64,000 bases of DNA from Microvirga guangxiensis (GCF_900102135.1 NZ_FMVJ01000012.1:62001-126000); one strand, 5' to 3'; numbered from the stretch's first letter, positions 35,446 through 45,350 are shown. Numbers and translations are program-made. The notes: generated by a model from the letters alone, not told the origin.

Positions 35446-36366
35446 CACCACCATGAGAAATCCGGCGACCGGCACACCCCGATCTTCCCGCGCCGATACT
35501 CTCTCGAAGATGACCGCTGTAAAACCGTTTTCTTCCGTGAGTTTTCGCAGATAACTCTCGCTGTGCGCATAGCGCGCATCGTTTCCGAGAACGAAGCCTT
35601 CACCTTCATGTGCCTGCACCGTGAAGGCGAAGAGCCCCTGGCGCTTCAACACGCGCTTCACCTCGCGAAAGACTTCATCCAGTGCCGCCATGTAAACGAA
35701 CACATCGGCGGCGAGGACGAGATCGGCCTCCGCCTCTCCGCGTGCTGTGAGGAAGGAAGCGAGTTCTCCTTCATGAAGATGGTCGTAGAGCTGCGTCTTC
35801 GCAGCCTTGTCCAGCATGCGTGGGGAGAGATCGACGCCAACAAGGGGTGTGCACAGGCCTTCAAGCGCCAGCCCCATGAGTCCCGTGCCGCAGCCGAGAT
35901 CGAGAGTAAGGCCAAACCTGTAATCTCGCGCCTGCTTCACGCAGGCGCGGCGTAGGGCATCGGCAATGAGTTCGGGCCCGCGATACGCCAAGCTCTTGGT
36001 GAGGTGCTTATCGAACTTGGGCGCGTACCCGTCGAACAGCGCGCGCACATAAGTGCCAGTCATGGCTTTCTCGGTCGGCAACGCGCCCAGACGGGCGAGA
36101 TCGAGGCGTACGCCTAGCGCGTCTTCAGGTTCGAGTTCCAAAGCCCGGCGCAGCGCTCCCACGGCCTCGTTCCGCATGCCGAGTTCAGCCGCCGAGCGCC
36201 CCAGAAGAGCGTGGGCCGGGGCGAAGCGGGGCGCGAGTTCCAGCACCTGTCGCGCGAGATCGGCGGCAGTCTCGAAATCGTTCTCCTCGAAGGCAGCGCT
36301 GGCATATTCATAGCGGCGGTCGGCGAGGACATCGCCGGAGGATCGGAAGGAAAAAGTCAACAGCAT
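35437..36366 (-). CDS. TPR-containing class I SAM-dependent methyltransferase
   Basis: A 309-residue protein. Residues 20-90 read as TPR-like helices (AAFEENDFETAADLARQVLEL, then APAHALLGRSAAELGMRNEAV). A methyltransferase domain follows, with the SAM motif TLDLGCGTGLMGLALEG near residue 155 and a later LVLAADVFVYMAALDEVF. The TPR-methyltransferase fusion is common in alphaproteobacteria, but its substrate is unknown. The frame starts at an ATG at 36366. Confidence 0.88.
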   Translation of the reverse strand: MLLTFSFRSSGDVLADRRYEYASAAFEENDFETAADLARQVLELAPRFAPAHALLGRSAAELGMRNEAVGALRRALELEPEDALGVRLDLARLGALPTEKAMTGTYVRALFDGYAPKFDKHLTKSLAYRGPELIADALRRACVKQARDYRFGLTLDLGCGTGLMGLALEGLCTPLVGVDLSPRMLDKAAKTQLYDHLHEGELASFLTARGEAEADLVLAADVFVYMAALDEVFREVKRVLKRQGLFAFTVQAHEGEGFVLGNDARYAHSESYLRKLTEENGFTAVIFERVSAREDRGVPVAGFLMVVQG

Positions 36367-36436
36367 GGCTTTGCCATGAGGCAGAGACCAGAAGCTGTCA
36401 ACGCCTACGCTTCAGGAGTCCTCTTTTCCAAACCCA

Positions 36437-37384
36437 TCACCCGACCTGGAGGATGATCTTGCCGCGCCCATGGCCAGTGTCGAGCCGTTCATGGGCCTTG
36501 CCCACCTCTTCGAGCGGAAGCACAGTATCGACGACGACCTTGGCCTGACCTCGTTCGAAGAGCGGCGTTATCTCGCGCAGCCGCTTGCCCTCACGGGTCA
36601 GGAAGGTACCGAACAGGGTCTGGTTCTTGGTATAGAGCGCGCTCAGGTCGCCATCGGGCGGGAGGATGGTGGCGATCCGTCCGAAGGGCCGAGTGACAAG
36701 AGTGCTCATAGGAACGTTGCCGCCTGCCGTGTCGAAGGAAGCATCGACCCCATGACCGCCTGTCTCCTTCAGGATCTGATCGGCCGCGTCGGCATCGCGA
36801 TAATCGATGAAAGCGTCGACCCCCAGTTCGCGCAGGGCTTCATGGTTGGCTTTGCTGGCCGTTGCAATCACGCGGGCGCCAGCGGCCTTGGCAAACTGGA
36901 TGGCAAAGGAACCGACGCCACCGGCGCCGCCATGAATGAGCACTGTCTCGCCAGGCCTGACATTCAGGCGCCGCACGATAGCCTCCCAGGCCGTGCCGCC
37001 CGCAAGCGGGATGCCTGCCGCCTCCACATGGCTCAGGTTTGCAGGCTTGAGCGCCACGATGTCGGCAGAGGCAATGGTGTATTCCGCATAGCTGCCAAGT
37101 GGATTGCCGAAGATCTCCGGTGTGTAGAACACCTCGTCGCCAGCGTTGAAACCGGTCACACCTGGACCGACCTCCTCGATGACACCTGAAACGTCATAGC
37201 CCAGCACGGCCGGAAAAGGGATCTGTGCCCAGGTTCCTGCTTGCCGGATCTTGGCGTCGACAGGATTGGTTCCAGAAGCGACAACCCGCACGAGCACCTC
37301 GCCGGGCCCCGGCTTGGGACGCTCCCGCTCCTGAAGCTCAAAGACATCGGGGCCGCCAAACCGTGTGATTACCATCGCGCGCAT
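36437..37384 (-). CDS. Zinc-free quinone oxidoreductase-type alcohol dehydrogenase family protein
   Basis: A 315-residue MDR-superfamily enzyme. The N-terminal GroES-like domain shows VVASGTNPVDAKIRQAG and VLGYDVSGVIEEVG, and the cofactor domain shows LIHGGAGGVGSFAIQFAKAAGA with the AxxGxxG NADPH motif. No zinc-ligand cysteines are visible, which fits NADPH:quinone reductase/zeta-crystallin-like enzymes. The ATG at 37384 has an AAGGGA site; an upstream extension to 37504 overlaps the neighbouring promoter and is rejected. Confidence 0.9.
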   Translation of the reverse strand: MRAMVITRFGGPDVFELQERERPKPGPGEVLVRVVASGTNPVDAKIRQAGTWAQIPFPAVLGYDVSGVIEEVGPGVTGFNAGDEVFYTPEIFGNPLGSYAEYTIASADIVALKPANLSHVEAAGIPLAGGTAWEAIVRRLNVRPGETVLIHGGAGGVGSFAIQFAKAAGARVIATASKANHEALRELGVDAFIDYRDADAADQILKETGGHGVDASFDTAGGNVPMSTLVTRPFGRIATILPPDGDLSALYTKNQTLFGTFLTREGKRLREITPLFERGQAKVVVDTVLPLEEVGKAHERLDTGHGRGKIILQVG

Positions 37385-37521
37385 GCTGTCATTCCCTTGA
37401 ATACAGCCTGCCATGTGGGCGCATGAAGGGCTTCCATCAAGAGAAGCTCGGCTTAAGCCGCCGGACTTTCGGAGCTTCCCCCTACGCTGACATCGCCGAA
37501 GCACACCCTATATCCCCATCC

Positions 37522-38565
37522 ATGGCGTTGCGCTCCACCGATATTCTCACCCAGACCCCGCAAGGGCTCTATTGCCCCTTGGGCGACTTCCACATCGATC
37601 CGGTCCGACCCGTCAAACGGGCGCTCATTACCCATGGCCATTCCGATCATGCCCGCTCCGGGCATAGGGCGGTACTCGCCACTCGGGAGACTCTGCGCAT
37701 CATGGCCGTCCGTTACGGCGAAGACTTTGCGGAAAGTACCCAGGAGGCCTCTCTCGGCGAGAGCATGACGCTCGGCGATGTGACAGTGTGCTTCACGCCG
37801 GCGGGTCATGTTCTGGGATCGGCGCAAATTACCATCGAAGCAGGGGGAACCCGGGTCGTGGTTTCGGGCGATTACAAGCGTGCCGAGGACCCCACCTGCC
37901 TCCCTTATGAAGTGGTGCCCTGCGATGTCTTCATCACGGAAGCCACCTTCGGTCTTCCTGTCTTTCGTCATCCCGATACGCGCGACGAGGTGCGCAAGCT
38001 CCTCGATTCCGCCGCACTATTTCCCGAGAGAACCCACATCGTTGGCGCTTATGCCCTTGGCAAGGCTCAACGCGTCATGGCCCTTCTGCGGGAAGAGGGA
38101 TACGACAAGCCGATCTACCTGCATGGCGCCATGGAACGACTGACGGAATTCTACAAATCCGAAGGCATCCCATTGGGCGAGACGCCGAAGGTTGTCGCCT
38201 CCGAACGCTCGAAACTGGGAGGGGCAATCGTCATCTGCCCGCCCCCCTCCATTCAGGATCTCTGGTCTCGCCGCTTTCCCGATCCTGTCACATGCTTTGC
38301 CTCCGGCTGGATGCGTGTGCGGGCGAGAGCACGGCAAAAGGGCGTGGAATTGCCGCTCGTGATTTCCGACCATTCAGATTGGGATGATCTTTGCCGCACG
38401 ATTGGTGATACCGGCGCGGGCGAAGTCTGGGTGACACACGGTCAGGAAGACGCTCTCGTTCATTGGTGCACCACGCACGGCATCAAGGCGCGGCCGCTGC
38501 ACATGCTGGGATACGGTGATGAAGGTGAGGTAGAGGAAGCACCGCAGGCTGGAGGCGAGGCATGA
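37522..38565 (+). CDS. Ligase-associated DNA exonuclease (metallo-beta-lactamase fold)
   Basis: A 347-residue MBL-fold nuclease of the CPSF/Exo group. The metal motif THGHSDHARSGH (HxHxDH) is near residue 37, followed by FTPAGHVLGSAQI, VVSGDYKRAEDP and the beta-CASP region with the C-terminal HSDW motif. Family and context (immediately upstream of the ATP-dependent ligase, 4-nt ATGA overlap) identify it as the exonuclease of the ligase-associated damage-response set. I use the ATG at 37522 because the upstream frame overlaps the divergent gene's leader. Confidence 0.92.
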   Translation: MALRSTDILTQTPQGLYCPLGDFHIDPVRPVKRALITHGHSDHARSGHRAVLATRETLRIMAVRYGEDFAESTQEASLGESMTLGDVTVCFTPAGHVLGSAQITIEAGGTRVVVSGDYKRAEDPTCLPYEVVPCDVFITEATFGLPVFRHPDTRDEVRKLLDSAALFPERTHIVGAYALGKAQRVMALLREEGYDKPIYLHGAMERLTEFYKSEGIPLGETPKVVASERSKLGGAIVICPPPSIQDLWSRRFPDPVTCFASGWMRVRARARQKGVELPLVISDHSDWDDLCRTIGDTGAGEVWVTHGQEDALVHWCTTHGIKARPLHMLGYGDEGEVEEAPQAGGEA

Positions 38566-40283
38566 ACCGTTTCGCAGCACTCCTGGACCGCCTCTCATAC
38601 GAGCCGCGCCGCAACGCGAAACTGCGACTCCTCATGGATTACTTCCAGCATACGCCTGATCCCGAGCGCGGCTATGCGCTGGCCGCGATGACGAATGCGC
38701 TCATGTTCAAGGAGGCGAAGCCCGGCCTGATCCGCGGACTCGTAGAGGAGCGCACGGATCCGGAGTTGTTCCGGATGTCCTACCATTATGTGGGCGATCT
38801 CGCGGAAACGGTGGCATTGATCTGGCCTGCACCCGGACATGAGAGCGTTGCACCGGTTTCAGACGACACGCCCAGCATCGGACACAACAACCCGCCGCCT
38901 CATGTGCCGACCCTGACGGAGGTGGTCGAGACGCTTGCCACCACGAGCAAGAGCGATCTGCCCGCGAAGGTGGCAGGTTGGCTCGACGCGCTCGACGAGA
39001 CCGGGCGTTGGGCTTTGCTGAAGCTGATTACACGTGAGCTGCGTGTGGGTGTTTCCGCGCGATTGGCTAAAACGGCTGTAGCGCAGCTCGGCGGCTTCGA
39101 GGCGGATGAAGTCGAACTCATCTGGCATGGGCTGGATGCGCCTTATGAAGAACTCTTTGCGTGGGTCGAAGGCCGCGGCCCCAAGCCTGAATCCAGCAAT
39201 CCTGCGCCATTTCGTCCTCCCATGCTCTCGCATCCCCTCGAGGATGAGGATTTCGAGAAGCTCGATGCATCGGATTTCCTCGCGGAATGGAAATGGGATG
39301 GCATCCGTCTGCAGGCTGTCGCAGGCCATGATAGTCATGGGCGCTCCGTGCGGCGGATTTATTCCCGCACAGGTGAGGATGTCTCCCGCGCATTCCCCGA
39401 TCTCGTCGAAGCTCTAAATTTCCAAGGGTCCATCGACGGCGAGCTGCTCATCGTGCGCGAGGAGTTGGTGCAGAGCTTCAACATTCTGCAGCAGCGCCTC
39501 AACCGAAAAGCCGTGACGCCGAAACTCATCGCGGAGTTTCCCGCCCATCTGCGCGTCTACGACATTCTCACCGAAGGCGATGAAGACCTCCGCGATCTTC
39601 CGTTTAGCGAGAGGCGCAAGCGTCTCGAGGCACTCGTTGCACGCATCGACGATCCACGCATCGATCTCTCGCCCATGGTTCCGTTCGGAACCTGGGAGGA
39701 TCTGGCAGCCGCCCGCGCTAACCCGGCATCCGTCGGCGCAGGTCCGGATGCGGATGCGATTGAAGGCTGCATGTTGAAGCGGGCGAACAGTCCCTATCTG
39801 CCGGGCCGCCCCAAAGGCTATTGGTACAAGTGGAAGCGTGATCCTTATCTCGTCGATGCGGTGATGATGTACGGCCAGCGCGGACACGGAAAGCGCTCGT
39901 CCTTCTATTCCGACTACACCTTCGGCGTCTGGCGCGATGGCGAGAATGGCGAGGAGCTTGTGCCGGTCGGCAAGGCCTATCACGGGTTCACCGACGAGGA
40001 GTTGGTGAAGCTCGATCGTTATGTCCGCAATCACACCGTCAATCGCTTCGGCCCGGTGCGGGAAGTGGAGTATGGCAAGGATCGCGGCCTCGTGCTGGAG
40101 GTCGCTTTCGAGGGCCTGCAACGTTCCACGCGCCACAAATCGGGGGTTGCGATGCGCTTTCCCCGCATCAACCGCATCCGCTGGGACAAGCCCGCGGCCG
40201 AGGCGGACCGCATCGAGACACTGGAAAAGATCCTGGAGCGGGGCGAAAAGGAAATTCACCCTCTCAAAAGCCAGGAGGCCTGA
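38562..40283 (+). CDS. ATP-dependent DNA ligase of the ligase-associated repair set
   Basis: A 573-residue ATP-dependent DNA ligase. The nucleotidyl-lysine motif is AEWKWDGIRLQ with the acceptor Lys244. Other motifs follow: RIYSRTGED (motif Ia/III), SIDGELLI and, near the C-terminus, VEYGKDRGLVLEVAF with RFPRINRIR in the OB-fold. The N-terminal helical DNA-binding domain occupies residues 1 to about 200. It lacks LigD polymerase and nuclease domains. It is co-translated with the exonuclease and two nt ahead of yjbQ. The set acts in a DNA-damage-response route that is distinct from NHEJ. Confidence 0.93.
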   Translation: MNRFAALLDRLSYEPRRNAKLRLLMDYFQHTPDPERGYALAAMTNALMFKEAKPGLIRGLVEERTDPELFRMSYHYVGDLAETVALIWPAPGHESVAPVSDDTPSIGHNNPPPHVPTLTEVVETLATTSKSDLPAKVAGWLDALDETGRWALLKLITRELRVGVSARLAKTAVAQLGGFEADEVELIWHGLDAPYEELFAWVEGRGPKPESSNPAPFRPPMLSHPLEDEDFEKLDASDFLAEWKWDGIRLQAVAGHDSHGRSVRRIYSRTGEDVSRAFPDLVEALNFQGSIDGELLIVREELVQSFNILQQRLNRKAVTPKLIAEFPAHLRVYDILTEGDEDLRDLPFSERRKRLEALVARIDDPRIDLSPMVPFGTWEDLAAARANPASVGAGPDADAIEGCMLKRANSPYLPGRPKGYWYKWKRDPYLVDAVMMYGQRGHGKRSSFYSDYTFGVWRDGENGEELVPVGKAYHGFTDEELVKLDRYVRNHTVNRFGPVREVEYGKDRGLVLEVAFEGLQRSTRHKSGVAMRFPRINRIRWDKPAAEADRIETLEKILERGEKEIHPLKSQEA

Positions 40284-40285
40284 CG

Positions 40286-40738
40286 ATGCTGAATGTGGAA
40301 ACTCTCTCCGAGGGCAGCGTGACCCAACAGGTCAACGGAAGGCTTCTGGTCGATACTCAGGGCCAGGGGCTGGTGGAAATTACGGATGCCGTATCCCGCT
40401 GGGTGTTCGGCACCGGCATCCTTCATGGCCTGCTGACGGTCTTTTGCCGTCATACCTCCGCCTCCCTGCTCATCCAGGAAAATGCTGATCCGGACGTTCG
40501 CCTCGACCTGATGGCGGCCTTCGACCGATTGGCCCCGCGAGATGTGGCCTATATCCACTCCGTGGAAGGTCCGGACGACATGCCAGCCCATATCCGCACC
40601 GTCCTTTCGGGTGTTTCCTTGAGCATTCCCGTACTGGAGGGGCAGATGGCCCTTGGTACTTGGCAGGGGCTGTACTTGGCGGAGCATCGCGACCAGCCGC
40701 ACAGCCGGGACCTCATCCTTCATCTGATCGGGGCATAA
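40286..40738 (+). CDS. yjbQ: YjbQ family protein (UPF0047, secondary thiamine-phosphate synthase)
   Basis: A 150-residue YjbQ/UPF0047 protein. The family signature is clear: a small compact fold with FCRHTSASLLIQENADPDVR in the middle and GTWQGLYLAEHRDQPHSRD at the C-terminus, which supplies metal-binding His/Glu residues. Some family members have weak thiamine-phosphate synthase activity in vitro. It begins 2 nt after the ligase stop with its own GGAGG site, so it is likely co-transcribed with the repair genes, though no functional link is known. Confidence 0.93.
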   Translation: MLNVETLSEGSVTQQVNGRLLVDTQGQGLVEITDAVSRWVFGTGILHGLLTVFCRHTSASLLIQENADPDVRLDLMAAFDRLAPRDVAYIHSVEGPDDMPAHIRTVLSGVSLSIPVLEGQMALGTWQGLYLAEHRDQPHSRDLILHLIGA

Positions 40739-40873
40739 TCCACACCGATCTGCGTTACCATATACCATCCGGCCAACTATACCCTAGAATAGATGTAGTC
40801 TTTGATTGCCGCCTTGCTATTTCATGGGAGAAGCGGCTAAGGCTCACAAAAGCTCTCGTGGGAGAAGGCAGTA

Positions 40874-41545
40874 GTGCAGGGTCAAAACACCACGATCATC
40901 ATCGCCGATGACCATCCGCTGTTTCGCGGCGCCTTGCGGCAGTCGGTGGCTTCCATCATGCCCCAGGCCCGAGTCATCGAGGCGAGTGGCATGGACGATC
41001 TCAATGCGTCGCTCACTCAGGAACGGGACGTCGACCTGATCCTCCTCGACCTGACAATGCCGGGCGTGCAGGGCTTTTCAGGTCTTATGTCCCTCAGGGC
41101 CCAATATCCGGAGCTGCCGGTCGTGATCGTCTCCGCGACCGAAGAGCCCAATGTGATCCGCCGGGCCATGGATTTCGGCGCTTCGGGCTTCATCCCGAAA
41201 TCGATCAATATTGACAGTATCGGCGGTGCCATCCAGGCGGTGCTGGCGGGCGACACCTGGACCCCGCCGGATGTGGACCTCTCCGCCGCCGAAGATGTGG
41301 AAACTGCTGATCTCGTCCGGCGTCTGGGCACCCTTACCCCTCAGCAGGTCCGCGTGCTGACCATGCTCTCGGAGGGCCTGCTCAACAAGCAGATCGCCTA
41401 TGAGCTCGGCGTGTCGGAGGCCACCGTAAAAGCCCACGTTTCCGCCATTCTCGATAAGCTCGGCGTCGACAGCCGCACCCAGGCCGTCATTGCGGCCTCC
41501 AAGATCGGCGTGACCCAGCGCCCCTCTCCGGCCGGCGCGGACTGA
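40874..41545 (+). CDS. LuxR-type response regulator
   Basis: A 223-residue NarL/FixJ-like regulator. The receiver domain has the acidic pair in IIIADDHPLFRG, the phospho-acceptor in LILLDLTMPG, and a lysine in FIPKSI. The C-terminal LuxR HTH is LTPQQVRVLTMLSEG followed by NKQIAYELGVSEATVKAHVS. The GTG start follows AGAAGG. The conserved pocket suggests activation by a histidine kinase, but no kinase is adjacent. A strong terminator follows. Confidence 0.92.
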   Translation: MQGQNTTIIIADDHPLFRGALRQSVASIMPQARVIEASGMDDLNASLTQERDVDLILLDLTMPGVQGFSGLMSLRAQYPELPVVIVSATEEPNVIRRAMDFGASGFIPKSINIDSIGGAIQAVLAGDTWTPPDVDLSAAEDVETADLVRRLGTLTPQQVRVLTMLSEGLLNKQIAYELGVSEATVKAHVSAILDKLGVDSRTQAVIAASKIGVTQRPSPAGAD

Positions 41546-41566
41546 GATAACCCTCGCCCCTCATTC

Positions 41567-41606
41567 AAAACCCTCGCCCTGATGCTCAGGGCGAGGGTTT
41601 TTCTTT
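41567..41606 (+). terminator. Rho-independent terminator after the response regulator
   Basis: Stem AAAACCCTCGCCCT (41567-41580) pairs with AGGGCGAGGGTTTTT (41588-41602) across a 7-nt loop, with the U-run TTTTTCTTTT at 41598-41606. The A-run on the other side may also let it serve the converging esterase gene. Confidence 0.9.
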
Positions 41607-41616
41607 TAAGGAAACT

Positions 41617-42558
41617 TCAGAGAGCCTCGACGAAGGCATCGATCCGCGAGAGCGCGCGCTCGCTCATGGCGCTGTCGAAGCGGATGAAGACATGGCAGCC
41701 GCCCGGCCAGACGGCTAGATCGGTGTTGTTGCCAGCAGCAACATAGCGGGAAGCCATGAAGAGGGTATCGTCGAGGAGAATGTCTTGTGTGCCCACCGAG
41801 AACAGAGCCGGTGGCAGCCCCTTGAGATCAGCATAAAGGGGCGAGATGTCCGGATTGGTCCGGTCGTCCATGTGGCCGACGAAGTTATCGGCGAAGACCC
41901 GCACATCGTTGGTGTTGAGGATGAGCCGCTCAGGCCCCCATTGCCGGACGCTCGGTGTGAGGTTCAGGTCATAGCAGCCGGCGAACAGGTTTGCGCCCCG
42001 GAAGGGCTGCAGTCCATGTTTGTCGCGCAGGCGCAGGATAGTCACGGCCGAGAGATGCGCGCCTGCCGATTCGCCACCAATGAACAGGCGGGAGGTGCCG
42101 AAGCGGCTCTCTGTCTCCCGGAGAAGCCACAAAGCCGCTGCCTCGCAATCGTCCGGGGCCGCCGGATAGGGGTTTTCGGGGGCGAGCCGATATTCCACGG
42201 ATACTACGGCAAGGCCGCAGCGATCCGCCAGGCGATCGAGCCATGGGTCTTGCTCGTCCGAGGTGCCCCAGGTCCAGCCGCCGCCATGGATGTGGAAATA
42301 GACCCCGCGAGGCTTCTCGGGCGCGATGATTCGTAATGGAATCGGCCACGCAGGCCCGTCGATCTCGATGATCTCTGCCTTCGGGCTCAGAGGCATCAAG
42401 GGGAACGGGCCGAGACCCTGGCGGCGGCGCTCGCGGACAAGAGACGGCGGCACCGACATGGGATCGGGAAGGGCTGCGAGCTTGGCCACGATATCCGCGT
42501 TCTGGGCGCGTATCTCTTCACTGATTGCGGAAGAGGCGAAGAGAGCGGGATCGATCAT
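41617..42558 (-). CDS. Alpha/beta hydrolase of the hormone-sensitive-lipase group
   Basis: A 313-residue esterase-type hydrolase. The oxyanion motif is YFHIHGGGWTWG, the nucleophile elbow is GGESAGAHLS, and the Asp and His of the triad sit in SVGTQDILLDD and PGGCHVFIRF. The HGGGW motif defines the HSL/carboxylesterase group. The ATG at 42558 is favoured over an extension to 42621. The natural ester or amide substrate is not known; it may be an acetylated or short-chain ester. Confidence 0.9.
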   Translation of the reverse strand: MIDPALFASSAISEEIRAQNADIVAKLAALPDPMSVPPSLVRERRRQGLGPFPLMPLSPKAEIIEIDGPAWPIPLRIIAPEKPRGVYFHIHGGGWTWGTSDEQDPWLDRLADRCGLAVVSVEYRLAPENPYPAAPDDCEAAALWLLRETESRFGTSRLFIGGESAGAHLSAVTILRLRDKHGLQPFRGANLFAGCYDLNLTPSVRQWGPERLILNTNDVRVFADNFVGHMDDRTNPDISPLYADLKGLPPALFSVGTQDILLDDTLFMASRYVAAGNNTDLAVWPGGCHVFIRFDSAMSERALSRIDAFVEAL

Positions 42559-42653
42559 CGGAGGCTCAAGTGGGTTGCGTTCATCATCAGCCCTTGCGAT
42601 GAAGCACACGCAGCTACACACGTCCAGTTACGCTTTCTGACGAGATTGACGAT

Positions 42654-42914
42654 ATGTCCAGCCTCTCCCGGTTTCTTGGCGGCTCCCCCGGCTCGGTGCT
42701 TGCCAAGCTCATCTTCCTGTCGCTCCTCGTCGGCGCCTTCATGGCCTTCCTCGACATCACGCCCCTGGGGCTGATCGAGGGCCTGTTCAACTGGATCAGC
42801 TCCGTTCTGGACCTCAGCCTGGACACCGTGAAGGAGGTGGGCCTCTGGATCGTCTATGGCGCTGTGATCGTGGTGCCGCTCTGGCTCCTGTCCCGAGTTT
42901 TCGGCCAACGCTGA
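42654..42914 (+). CDS. Small inner-membrane protein (DUF6460-like)
   Basis: An 86-residue protein with two hydrophobic helices (FLSLLVGAFMAFL near residue 20 and GLWIVYGAVIVVPLWLLSRV near the C-terminus) joined by an amphipathic segment. It resembles the conserved alphaproteobacterial DUF6460 family. It lies 15 nt before the MATE transporter gene and is probably co-transcribed with it. Confidence 0.75.
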   Translation: MSSLSRFLGGSPGSVLAKLIFLSLLVGAFMAFLDITPLGLIEGLFNWISSVLDLSLDTVKEVGLWIVYGAVIVVPLWLLSRVFGQR

Positions 42915-42929
42915 TCGGGTAACGCATCC

Positions 42930-44264
42930 ATGGACGGCACACTCAGCTCCTATCGCCCGGAGGTTTCTCACCGGCGGATGCTGGCCCTTGCCCTGCCGAT
43001 GACCCTGTCGCATGTGACGACGCCTCTCCTGGGCCTCGTCGATGCGACGGTCATCGGGCGACTTGGCGAGGCGCATCTGCTCGGTGCCGTGGCGCTGGGT
43101 GCCGTCATCTTTGACTTCGTGTTCTGGAGCTTCGGCTCCCTGCGCATGGCGACCGCCGGACTGACCGCGCAGGCGACAGGCGCCGGCAACAGGCATGAGG
43201 TGGATCTCACACTCGCCCGCGCCTTCCTGGTGGCCGGTATCACGGGCCTTCTGTTGATCCTGCTGCAATGGCCGATCGGAACCCTCTCGTTTCGTGCGGC
43301 TGGCGCAAGCGAGGCCGTGACCGAAGCTCTTTCCACCTATTTCTTCATCCGCATTTGGGCTGCTCCGTTCACGCTGGCGAATTATGTCATTCTCGGATCG
43401 ACCCTGGGGCGCGGCCGCACGGATCTGGGCCTGCTGCTGCAGGTGGCGATCAACATCGCCAACATCATTCTGACCGCTGGTCTGGTGCTAATCTTCGAGC
43501 TAGGCATCGCAGGGGCGGCTATCGGAACAGCCATCGCGGAGATTTTCGGCGCAGCACTTGGCATCTTCGTGCTGCGACGTCTCGGATCGAACCCGCTCGC
43601 CGTCACCTGGGCCGAGGTCCTGGACCGCACCGCGATCGTGCAGACGCTGGCCATGAACCGGGACATCATGATCCGCAACGTCGCGCTAATCCTTGCATTC
43701 TGGATCTTCAGCGCGCTCGGGGCTCGCTCCGGCGACGTGACGCTCGCGGCGAATGCGGTGCTCTACAACATGTTCCTGATCGGCGGCTATTTCCTCGACG
43801 GCTTCGCCACCGCTGCGGAGACTCTTTGCGGTCAAAGCCTTGGTGCCCGAGACGAGCGCGGCTTTCGCCGCGCCATTCATCTGAGCCTCGGCTGGAGCTT
43901 AGGATTTGGCCTCGCCGTATCCATGATCTTTCTCATTGGCGGCGGGATGTTCATCGACTTCGTATCAACAAATCCCGAAGTGCGCGCCTATGCTCGCGAG
44001 TATCTGGTCTTTGCAGCTCTGACGCCCTTCGTCGGTGCGATGGCCTTTGCCTTCGACGGCATCTACACCGGTGCTACATGGACAAAGTCCATGCGCAATC
44101 TGATGGTCATCGCCTTTGCCATCTATGGAGCCATTCTGCTGACAGCCAGCAGCTTCGGCAACACGACCCTCTGGATTGCACTGCTCATCTTCCTGAGCGC
44201 CCGTGGCATCGGTCAGGTGCTGCTCTATCCAAGGCTGGCGAAGAAGACCTTCGCCAAGCTTTGA
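42930..44264 (+). CDS. MATE family efflux transporter
   Basis: A 444-residue 12-helix transporter of the multidrug and toxic compound extrusion family. The N-terminus LALPMTLSHVTTPLLGLVDATVIGRLGEAHLLG is the typical MATE helix-1 sequence. The DinF branch is likely because the second half keeps the AAETLCGQSLGARDERGFRRA segment. It exports cationic compounds using a Na+ or H+ gradient. Its stop codon lies one nt from the stop of the converging pyrD. Confidence 0.9.
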   Translation: MDGTLSSYRPEVSHRRMLALALPMTLSHVTTPLLGLVDATVIGRLGEAHLLGAVALGAVIFDFVFWSFGSLRMATAGLTAQATGAGNRHEVDLTLARAFLVAGITGLLLILLQWPIGTLSFRAAGASEAVTEALSTYFFIRIWAAPFTLANYVILGSTLGRGRTDLGLLLQVAINIANIILTAGLVLIFELGIAGAAIGTAIAEIFGAALGIFVLRRLGSNPLAVTWAEVLDRTAIVQTLAMNRDIMIRNVALILAFWIFSALGARSGDVTLAANAVLYNMFLIGGYFLDGFATAAETLCGQSLGARDERGFRRAIHLSLGWSLGFGLAVSMIFLIGGGMFIDFVSTNPEVRAYAREYLVFAALTPFVGAMAFAFDGIYTGATWTKSMRNLMVIAFAIYGAILLTASSFGNTTLWIALLIFLSARGIGQVLLYPRLAKKTFAKL

Positions 44265-45350
44265 TCAGAACTGCCCTCGCGCAATCGCAGCGGCATCTCG
44301 CCCTATCGCCTGCGCAAGCGAGGTTTTCTCCTGCTCGATCTTCCGCAGAAGCCCACGCTTGATATCGCCGATCAGGCCTGGGCCTTTGTAGACCATTGCC
44401 GAATAGAGTTGCACAAGGCTCGCACCTGCGCGGATCTTGGCCCAGGCAGCCTCAGCCGAATCCACGCCTCCCACACCGATGAGGGGAATCCTGTTCTCTA
44501 GCCGAAGATAGGTTTCTGCGAGAATCCTGGTTGAGGGTACGAAGAGAGGCTTGCCCGAAAGGCCACCGGTCTCGGCCGCAAGCGCCTTCTCTCTCAAAGA
44601 CTCGGGGCGTGCGACGGTCGTGTTGGAAACAGTAAGCCCGTCGATGCCGCGCTTGAGCGCCGTTGCCACGATGCCATCGAGCGTTTCCAGTGAGATGTCT
44701 GGCGCGATCTTCAGCAGGATGGTGGTTTTCTTGCGCCCTTCATCGGTCTTATTGCGCACCTCGATGGATCGAGCGAGGAGATCGTCGAGGAATGCCTCAC
44801 CCTGCAGATCGCGAAGCCCCGGCGTATTGGGCGAGGACACGTTGATAGTGAGAAAATCCACGAGCCCGCAGAGTGCCTGAACGCAGGAGACGTAATCAGC
44901 GATGCGATCCGCGGAATCCTTGTTCGCGCCGATATTCACGCCTACCACCCCAGGGCGCCCGAGACGACCGGAGAGGCGCTGACGCGCGACTTCCAATCCA
45001 TCGCTGTTGAGCCCGAAGCGATTGATAACGGCCTCATCCTGTGCGAGCCGGAATACGCGTGGCCGCGGATTGCCGGTCTGCGGCTTGGGCACCACGCCAC
45101 CAAGCTCCACAAAACCGAAACCGAGAGACAGGAGCTGGTCGGGCACCTCGCATTGCTTGTCGAAGCCTGCAGCAAGCCCAACGGGATTGGGAAAGTGCCG
45201 GCCGAAGATGTTGACGGATAACCTGGTGTCATCCTCCGGGGGAGGCTTGATCGGCATCAGTGACAGGCTGCGGATCGTCAACTGATGCGCCGTTTCCGCA
45301 TCGAGCGCGTGCAATGCGGGCTTTGCGAGGGAGAAGAGCGCGCCAATCAT
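44265..45350 (-). CDS. pyrD: Class 2 dihydroorotate dehydrogenase (quinone)
   Basis: A 361-residue class 2 DHODH. The hydrophobic N-terminus ([29 protein letters not shown]) binds the membrane quinone. FMN-site motifs [24 protein letters not shown] (with the catalytic serine region) and [11 protein letters not shown] are present, with [25 protein letters not shown] near the end. It catalyses dihydroorotate to orotate in pyrimidine synthesis. It overlaps the DUF952 gene by 4 nt (ATGA) and converges with the MATE gene. Confidence 0.95.
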   Translation of the reverse strand: MIGALFSLAKPALHALDAETAHQLTIRSLSLMPIKPPPEDDTRLSVNIFGRHFPNPVGLAAGFDKQCEVPDQLLSLGFGFVELGGVVPKPQTGNPRPRVFRLAQDEAVINRFGLNSDGLEVARQRLSGRLGRPGVVGVNIGANKDSADRIADYVSCVQALCGLVDFLTINVSSPNTPGLRDLQGEAFLDDLLARSIEVRNKTDEGRKKTTILLKIAPDISLETLDGIVATALKRGIDGLTVSNTTVARPESLREKALAAETGGLSGKPLFVPSTRILAETYLRLENRIPLIGVGGVDSAEAAWAKIRAGASLVQLYSAMVYKGPGLIGDIKRGLLRKIEQEKTSLAQAIGRDAAAIARGQF

